From: Cohnella xylanilytica
GTDB taxonomy: Bacteria > Bacillota > Bacilli > Paenibacillales > Paenibacillaceae
Assembly (NCBI RefSeq): GCF_014212175.1
Contig: NZ_JACJVR010000057.1
Coordinates: 39,703 to 103,702, forward strand
Reading direction: 5' to 3'
DNA: 64,000 nt
Shown here: in pieces, positions 58,556-64,000 of the stretch
Layout: every line of letters starts with the position of its first letter
Numbering within the stretch: position 1 is the stretch's first letter
Notes under the pieces: model-generated
Databases searched by the model: none
The model's input: only the letters and a program-made list of their open reading frames with translations
Told to the model about the DNA's origin: nothing
Position numbers and translations under genes: made by a program

Positions 58556-60265
58556 ATGTCGATGAAGAATGCCGGACCTTCCAAGAGACCCGTTCGACGC
58601 CTCCGCTCCTCCTGCCCGCCGGCCCGCGCCGCCGTCTTCTTCGGCTTCGTTATCGCGCTCGCCATGCTCGCCCTATTGCCCGCTTGCCGGTCCGCCGGAC
58701 CAGAGGCGGCGGACGGCGCGTCGGCGGGCGCGATCCGCATCCGCGCGTTCGCGCAGCAGGACCCGGCCGTCGATCTCCGGACGAACCGCTTCACGAAGCT
58801 GGCCGAGGAACGGTTCGGGATCGCCTTCGACTGGGTGACGGTTCCGTTCGAAGGGGCCAAGGAGAAGCGGCAAATCTCGCTCGCCAGCGGGCAGTATCCC
58901 GACGCGTACATTCTGACCAGCTACATCGACCAGTTCTCGCGCGAGGACGTGCTTAGATACGGGAAGCAGGGGATTTTCTACCCGCTTAACGACTTGATCG
59001 AGAAGTACGCCCCCCATATCCAAGCCGCCTTCGAGGCGGATCCGGAGCTGAGGGAGCTGAACACGGCTCCCGACGGCAACATCTACGGGCTGGCCGCCTT
59101 CAGCGACTGCTATCATTGCTCGTACCCGTACAAGCTGTGGATCAACGCGAAGTGGCTGGACAAGCTGGGGCTCGGCATGCCTTCCGCGACGGAAGAGCTG
59201 AGGAACGTGCTGCGCGCGTTCAAGACCCGGGACCCGAACGGGAACGGCCTGGCGGACGAGATTCCGCTCAGCGGCTCGACCGAGGACTTCGGCGTCCGGC
59301 TCGTTCCTTATCTGATGAACGGCTTCGTCTACGACGACGACCGGACGTACTTGACCGTCCGGAACGGGAAGGTGAGCTTGGCGGCGGTCAAGCCGGAGTG
59401 GAAGGAAGGGCTGGCCTATATCAAGTCGCTGTATGACGAAGGGCTGATCGATCCGGGAGCCTTCGCCCAGAACGCCGACGCCTTCAAGAGGCTGGGAGAG
59501 AACAAGGGTGCCGAGCTTCTCGGGGCGGCCGCGGCGATGCACCCGGATATCTTCGTCGATACGGGCGCGGGCAACGAGCGGGGGAGCGACTACGATCCGG
59601 CGCCTCCGCTGCGGGGACCGCACGCCGACTACTCCGTCTACTTCCGGGCGGGGCTGACGCCGGGCGCCAAGTTCGCGATCACGGACAAGGCGAGCCCGGA
59701 AGCGAGAGTCGCGCTGATCCGGCTCGCCGACTATCTGTACACGCCGGAAGGACAGGCGAACGCCGAGGTCGGCATGGAAGGCGTCGACTGGCGCCGGCCG
59801 AAGCCGGGAGAGCTGGCGCTCGGACCGGACAGCCCGGCCTCGTTCGCGAGAATTCCCGTCAAGCAGGGGGATCCGCCGCGCAACTCGGGCTGGGGCGGCA
59901 TGGGCCACTTCTACATGCCGAAGTCTTATCGCGACAGCTGGGTGCAGGACGCGGATATTTACTCCCCGGACGGGTACGAGCGAAGGCTGTACGAGGCGAC
60001 TCGGCTATACGATGGACACGAGCCGAAGGAGCTGTTCCCGTCTTGGGCGGTCTGGATCGACGCCGAGGACGCCGACGAAGCGAGCATGCTGCAGGCGAAT
60101 CTGCGGAACGGCATCGATCAGGGCGCGCTTCAGTTTATTATGGGAGACAAGGAGCTCGGACGGGACTGGGACGAATACGTCGCCGGCCTCCGGTCGCTGG
60201 GCGCGGACCGGTACGTGCAGATCATGCAGCGCGCCTATGACGCTTGGAAGGGCGAGAACGGATAA
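58556..60265 (+). CDS. LplA-type binding lipoprotein, first copy
   Basis: 569 residues, ATG after ggaggagatcgcg. A long Arg-rich N-terminus precedes the hydrophobic core and lipobox LLPACRS (Cys44). The fold is the large LplA type: IRIRAFAQQDPAVDLRTN, GAKEKRQISLASGQYPDAYIL, GLAAFSDCYHCSYPYKLWINAKW, DEIPLSGSTEDFGVRLVPYLM and AMHPDIFVDTGAG. It is a close paralog of the incomplete protein at 62534: both share CxHCSYP, PLSGSTEDFGVR and GHFYMPK. Ends at a terminator. Confidence 0.9.
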   Translation: MSMKNAGPSKRPVRRLRSSCPPARAAVFFGFVIALAMLALLPACRSAGPEAADGASAGAIRIRAFAQQDPAVDLRTNRFTKLAEERFGIAFDWVTVPFEGAKEKRQISLASGQYPDAYILTSYIDQFSREDVLRYGKQGIFYPLNDLIEKYAPHIQAAFEADPELRELNTAPDGNIYGLAAFSDCYHCSYPYKLWINAKWLDKLGLGMPSATEELRNVLRAFKTRDPNGNGLADEIPLSGSTEDFGVRLVPYLMNGFVYDDDRTYLTVRNGKVSLAAVKPEWKEGLAYIKSLYDEGLIDPGAFAQNADAFKRLGENKGAELLGAAAAMHPDIFVDTGAGNERGSDYDPAPPLRGPHADYSVYFRAGLTPGAKFAITDKASPEARVALIRLADYLYTPEGQANAEVGMEGVDWRRPKPGELALGPDSPASFARIPVKQGDPPRNSGWGGMGHFYMPKSYRDSWVQDADIYSPDGYERRLYEATRLYDGHEPKELFPSWAVWIDAEDADEASMLQANLRNGIDQGALQFIMGDKELGRDWDEYVAGLRSLGADRYVQIMQRAYDAWKGENG

Positions 60266-60279
60266 TCTTTTTTGGAGTG

Positions 60280-60312
60280 GGCCGATCGCGGGAACGCGTT
60301 CGGCCTTTTTTT
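60280..60312 (+). terminator. Terminator after the first binding protein
   Basis: GGCCGATCGCG pairs with CGCGTTCGGCC (one mismatch) around GGAA, then seven Ts. It separates the binding-protein gene from the permeases. Confidence 0.85.
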
Positions 60313-60484
60313 GGTTTGCCGCCGCTGCCAATCGATTCCGCCTCATTCCCGCCGCTAGGAGGGGCGCTGCCGAACAAATGGCCTCCCCGCGCGGAATTGG
60401 CCCCCGCGAATCGGGAGATCTGTACCCCGAACGACGCAATTGTACCTACCTCGAAGCCCGGCTCATCCCCTATGATCGTTCGTG

Positions 60485-60499
60485 TGGAAAGCGCTATCA
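60485..60499. promoter_or_regulatory. Candidate cre (CcpA) site before the permease pair
   Basis: TGGAAAGCGCTATCA matches 14 of 15 positions of WTGNAANCGNWNNCW. It lies in the 250-bp gap between the terminator at 60312 and the permease start, which otherwise holds no clear promoter boxes. Confidence 0.5.
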
Positions 60500-60564
60500 C
60501 ATCCAGGCAAGCCGCACCGTGCTCATCGCATCGCGTCGCGCCATCATTCGGGAGGGGATCCGAC

Positions 60565-61488
60565 TTGGAAGCCGCCGGCAAACGTCACGGCCTAACCAGA
60601 AGCATCGCAAGACACTGGCAATTGTATCTCATCGTCGTGCCGCCATTGTTGTTCTTTTTGATTTTCAAATATTACCCGATGCTCAACGCGGTGCTCGCCT
60701 TCAAGGACTACTACGTCACGAAGGGCATCTGGGACAGTCCCTGGGTCGGGTTCAAAAACTTCGAGCTGTTCTTCGAGAACCCGATGTTCTGGACGCTGGT
60801 CAAAAACACGCTGTTCATCAGCTTCTATCTGCTGCTCGCCGGGTTCCCGATTCCGATCGTGCTGGCGCTTATGCTGAACGAGGTGCGAAGCCGCAAGTTC
60901 AAGCGCGCCGTGCAGCTCGTGACGTTCGCGCCCTACTTCATCTCCACGGTCGTCATGGTGTCCATCATCATGCTGTTCCTGGCGCCGCGGCTTGGCTTCG
61001 TCAACGTGTTCCTGAACCGTCTGGGGCTCGATTCGGTCAACTTCCTCGGCAGCCCGGGGATGTTCTCCTCGATCTACGTCTGGTCCGACATCTGGCAGAC
61101 GGCCGGCTATTCCGCGGTCATCTACCTGGCGGCGCTGGCGGCGGTCGACCCGACGCTGTACGAAGCGGCGAAGGTGGACGGGGCGTCGCGGTTCCAGAAG
61201 ATCGTGAACGTCGACCTGCCCGGCATTCTGCCGACCGTCACGATCCTTCTGATTCTGAACGTGGGCAGCGTCATGGCGATCGGCTTCGAGAAAATCTATT
61301 TGCTCCAGAACAACCTCAATATCGCCAATTCGGAGATCATCGCGACCTACGTGTACCGGATCGGCCTCCTGAACGCCAATTACAGCTTCGCCACGGCGGT
61401 CGGCCTGTTCAATTCGGTCATCAACCTGGTTCTCCTGTTCTCCGTGAACGCTCTGGCCCGTCGGTTCTCTCGATCCAGCATCTGGTAG
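60565..61488 (+). CDS. ABC permease, LplB type
   Basis: 307 residues from TTG 60565 (gggagggg upstream). Six helices (YLIVVPPLLFFLIFKYYPMLN), FKDYYVTKGIWDSPWVGF of the LplB group, EAA loop TLYEAAKVDGASRFQKIV. Paired with the next gene 21 bases on. Confidence 0.92.
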   Translation: MEAAGKRHGLTRSIARHWQLYLIVVPPLLFFLIFKYYPMLNAVLAFKDYYVTKGIWDSPWVGFKNFELFFENPMFWTLVKNTLFISFYLLLAGFPIPIVLALMLNEVRSRKFKRAVQLVTFAPYFISTVVMVSIIMLFLAPRLGFVNVFLNRLGLDSVNFLGSPGMFSSIYVWSDIWQTAGYSAVIYLAALAAVDPTLYEAAKVDGASRFQKIVNVDLPGILPTVTILLILNVGSVMAIGFEKIYLLQNNLNIANSEIIATYVYRIGLLNANYSFATAVGLFNSVINLVLLFSVNALARRFSRSSIW

Positions 61489-61509
61489 AAAACAAGAGGT
61501 GATCTTCCC

Positions 61510-62409
61510 ATGGCAGCCGCCACGCGCAAAATCAAGGAATCCACCGGCGACCGCGCCTTCCTGTTCGCGGTGTACGCCATCCTGACCGTCGTGCTCGTCG
61601 TCGTTCTGTATCCGCTTCTCTACATTATAAGCAGCTCGCTCAGCAGTCCGGCGGCCGTCTCGGCGGGGCGGGTCTGGCTGTGGCCGGTCGACTTCTCGCT
61701 GAAGGGCTACGAGACTCTGTTCCATAACCCTCAGGTACTGACCGGTTACGGCAACTCCCTGTTCTACACGGCGGCGGGGACGCTGATCAGCGTGACGCTG
61801 ACGGTGATGCTGGCCTACCCGCTGTCCCGCCGCACGTTCGCCGGCCGCAACGCGCTGATGATGATCGTCACCTTCACGATGCTGTTCAGCGGAGGGCTTA
61901 TCCCGACGTACATGGTCGTCAAGGAGCTCGGCATGATCGATTCCCGGTGGGCGCTGCTCATTCCGAACGCGGTCTGGGTGTGGCAGGTCATCATCGCCCG
62001 TTCTTTCTTCCAATCCTCCATCCTGGAGGAGCTCGTCGAAGCGAGCGACATGGACGGCTGCAGCGACCTGCGCTTCATGGCGAGCGTCGTCCTCCCGCTG
62101 TCCAAGCCGATCCTCGCGGTGCTCCTGCTCATGTACGCGGTCGGACAGTGGAACGCCTACTTCGACGCGCTCATCTACCTGAAGACCGCGGACAAATTCC
62201 CGCTGCAGCTCATCCTGCGCAGCATCATCATCCAGAACAACAGCGGCAATTCGATCATGGACGCGATGAAGCAGGTCGAGCGCCAGCAACTGGCCGAGCT
62301 GCTCAAGTATTCGCTGATCGTCGTCGCCACGCTGCCGGTGCTGCTGATTTATCCGTTCGTTCAGCGGCATTTCGTGCAAGGGATGCTTGTCGGTTCGGTG
62401 AAGGGCTGA
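61510..62409 (+). CDS. ABC permease, LplC/YtcP type
   Basis: 299 residues, ATG after aagaggtgatc. Six helices, ISSSLSSPAAVSAGRVWLWP, EAA loop EELVEASDMDGCSDLRFMAS, end FVQRHFVQGMLVGSVKG. Forms the channel with the preceding permease; the ligand would be delivered by one or both flanking binding proteins. Confidence 0.92.
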   Translation: MAAATRKIKESTGDRAFLFAVYAILTVVLVVVLYPLLYIISSSLSSPAAVSAGRVWLWPVDFSLKGYETLFHNPQVLTGYGNSLFYTAAGTLISVTLTVMLAYPLSRRTFAGRNALMMIVTFTMLFSGGLIPTYMVVKELGMIDSRWALLIPNAVWVWQVIIARSFFQSSILEELVEASDMDGCSDLRFMASVVLPLSKPILAVLLLMYAVGQWNAYFDALIYLKTADKFPLQLILRSIIIQNNSGNSIMDAMKQVERQQLAELLKYSLIVVATLPVLLIYPFVQRHFVQGMLVGSVKG

Positions 62410-62533
62410 CCGGCGGAGGCGCCGGCTCATCGGAAGGGGTGATCGTCATGTAGCGGGACGCCGCGCGAACGCGGCGATAGAGCCGCGCCGATTCCATACG
62501 AACCATACCTCGAAAAGGGAGAGAAAAAAACTC

Positions 62534-64000
62534 ATGACAAAGAGAATCGCAAGTCTCGTGGCCGTCGTTCTGCTGCTCGGTTCGGTACTGGCCGCTTGCG
62601 CCAAGTCCGGGGACAACGGCGACGCGTCCTCTTCTTCGCCGGCCGCGTCCGGCGGATCGGGCGCCTCCTCCGAAGCGTCGGGCGAGCCGGTGAAGATCAA
62701 GATGTTCGCGGTGCAGGAGCCGAACATCGACCTCGCGACGAACAAGTTCACCTTATTCGCCGAGGAGAAGTTCAACCTCAAGTTCGACTTCGAGGCGGTT
62801 CCATCCGACGGCGCCAAGGAGAAGCGGCAGATCTCGCTGGCGAGCGGAGATTATCCCGACGCTTATATGCTGACGGCTTATATCGATCAATTTTCCCAGG
62901 CGGATCTTCTCAAGTACGGCAAGCAAGGGGTGCTCATTCCGCTGAACGGCCTGATCGACCAGTACGCGCCGAACATCAAGAAGGCGCTCGATTCGAACGC
63001 GGACTTCAAGGCGTTCGCCGTCGCGCCGGACGGCAACATCTACGGGCTGCCCGCCTACGCCCAATGCTTCCACTGCTCTTACCCGAACAAGATGTGGATC
63101 AACACGAAGTGGCTCGAGACGCTGAAGCTGGAGATGCCGAAGACGACGGAAGACTTCAAGAAGGCGCTCGAAGCGTTCAAGAACGGCGACCCGAACGGCA
63201 ACAAGCAGAAGGACGAAGTGCCGCTCAGCGGTTCGACGGAAGACTTCGGCGTGCGCGTCGTGCCTTACCTCATGAACGCGTTCGTGTACGACGACGACCG
63301 CAACCATCTGCTGCTGTCGAACGGCAAGGTCGGCTCGGCCGCCGTGACGCCGGAGTGGAAGGAAGGGCTCGCCTACATCAAGTCGCTGTACGACGAAGGG
63401 CTGATCGATCCGGGCGCGTTCACGCAGAACGCCGAAGCGTTCAAGAAAATCGGCGAGAACGGCGACGCCCAGATTCTGGGGGCCGGCGCGGGCATGCACC
63501 CGGCGATCTTCGTCAACATCGACGCCGGCAACAAGAACGCCAAGGACTATAACCCGGTGCCTCCGCTGACCGGACCGAACGGCGTCTCGCTGACGACGCA
63601 CGACGGCGGCGGCGTCTCGCCGGGCGCGAAGTTCGCGATCACGAACAAGGCGAGCAAGGAAGCCCAGATCGCCCTCATCAAGCTCGTCGACTACATGTTC
63701 ACGCCGGAAGGGCAGACGAACGCGGCTTCGGGCATGGAAGGCATCGACTGGCGGAAGCCGAAGGAAGGCGAAGTCGCTCTCGGCGAAGGCGTGACGCCGC
63801 AAGTGGCGACGATTCCGGCGGTCGAGGGCGAAGCTCCTCGCAACGCCGGCTGGAGCGGCATGGGCCACTTCTACATGCCGAAGGAATACCGCGACAGCTT
63901 CGTGCAGGGCACGGATATCTACGATCCCGCCAACTACGAGCGCCGCCTGTACCAGGCTACGCTGCTCTACCAAGGCCACGAGCCGAAGGAGCTGTTCCCG
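62534..64000 (+). CDS. LplA-type binding lipoprotein, second copy (runs off window)
   Basis: 489 codons visible, open to the window end; ATG 62534 follows gggagag. Lipobox VLAACAKS (Cys22), Ser/Ala/Gly linker to about residue 48, then IKMFAVQEPNIDLATNKF, AKEKRQISLASGDYPDAYML, QCFHCSYPNKMWINTKW, DEVPLSGSTEDFGVRVVPYLM, HDGGGVSPGAKFAITNKAS and GHFYMPKEYRDSF. A paralog of the protein at 58556 with higher-abundance-type features (regular signal peptide, normal linker), probably the main binding protein of the permease pair. Confidence 0.9.
   Translation, partial: MTKRIASLVAVVLLLGSVLAACAKSGDNGDASSSSPAASGGSGASSEASGEPVKIKMFAVQEPNIDLATNKFTLFAEEKFNLKFDFEAVPSDGAKEKRQISLASGDYPDAYMLTAYIDQFSQADLLKYGKQGVLIPLNGLIDQYAPNIKKALDSNADFKAFAVAPDGNIYGLPAYAQCFHCSYPNKMWINTKWLETLKLEMPKTTEDFKKALEAFKNGDPNGNKQKDEVPLSGSTEDFGVRVVPYLMNAFVYDDDRNHLLLSNGKVGSAAVTPEWKEGLAYIKSLYDEGLIDPGAFTQNAEAFKKIGENGDAQILGAGAGMHPAIFVNIDAGNKNAKDYNPVPPLTGPNGVSLTTHDGGGVSPGAKFAITNKASKEAQIALIKLVDYMFTPEGQTNAASGMEGIDWRKPKEGEVALGEGVTPQVATIPAVEGEAPRNAGWSGMGHFYMPKEYRDSFVQGTDIYDPANYERRLYQATLLYQGHEPKELFP

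Overview
The window looks like a chromosomal segment of a GC-rich Gram-positive saprophyte of the Paenibacillaceae (Paenibacillus/Cohnella type). The grounds are strong AGGAGG-type ribosome binding sites with many TTG starts, sigma-A type promoters, CcpA-type cre sites, LplABC/YtcP-like oligosaccharide ABC transporters without ATPase genes, YesMN-like and membrane-anchored AraC regulators, and a secreted GH13-GH119 amylase pair resembling the Bacillus circulans igtY/igtZ locus. No phage, IS, CRISPR array or rRNA was seen; there is one tRNA (Leu-CAG).

Layout. 1-2.5 kb: start of an epoxide-hydrolase-like gene (-), a broken clan-A glycoside hydrolase, a MarR regulator. 2.9-12.6 kb: starch block, with two large secreted amylolytic enzymes sharing a duplicated 1.2 kb starch-binding tail and terminator, an alpha/beta hydrolase and a LacI regulator. 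12.7-17.3 kb: tRNA-Leu, a MerR remnant joined to a damaged SDR gene, GNAT, Rrf2, methyltransferase and secreted DJ-1-like genes. 17.9-29.8 kb: one long catabolic operon (binding protein, two permeases, YesM/YesN-like two-component system, GH35, Gfo/Idh, PLP enzyme, DUF4091 protein). 29.8-32.9 kb: an orphan stable-RNA-type promoter with its own terminator (candidate small RNA), then an OmpR-type two-component system with a lipoprotein. 33-37.6 kb: two membrane acyl-transfer-type proteins and a MerR-SMR-SMR efflux operon. 37.8-45.4 kb: second oligosaccharide operon (two permeases, binding protein, membrane AraC regulator, GH2). 45.5-46.6 kb: thioredoxin-like ferredoxin and a GH88 relic. 46.7-50.5 kb: maltodextrin importer (mdxEFG-like) behind a terminator-bearing leader. 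50.6-52.6 kb: HxlR/MFS efflux pair. 52.7-56.1 kb: AraC/GH95 pair. 56.2-64 kb: third oligosaccharide operon with two paralogous binding proteins around one permease pair.

How it fits together. The secreted GH13 and GH119 enzymes would cut starch outside the cell, and mdxEFG would import the maltodextrins. A near-identical 16-bp palindrome lies by the amylase promoter, in front of the LacI gene and upstream of mdxE, which suggests one LacI regulon split over 44 kb. Candidate cre sites lie in front of five sugar operons. The other three transporter operons each carry their own sensor-regulator and a glycosidase (GH35, GH2) or lie beside one (GH95), pointing to plant or microbial heteroglycan use. 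Four loci are decaying (GH-A, GH88, SDR, MerR). The most interesting unexplained items are the mdxE leader, the candidate small RNA at 29.85 kb, the LacI operator set and the GH13/GH119 tail duplication.
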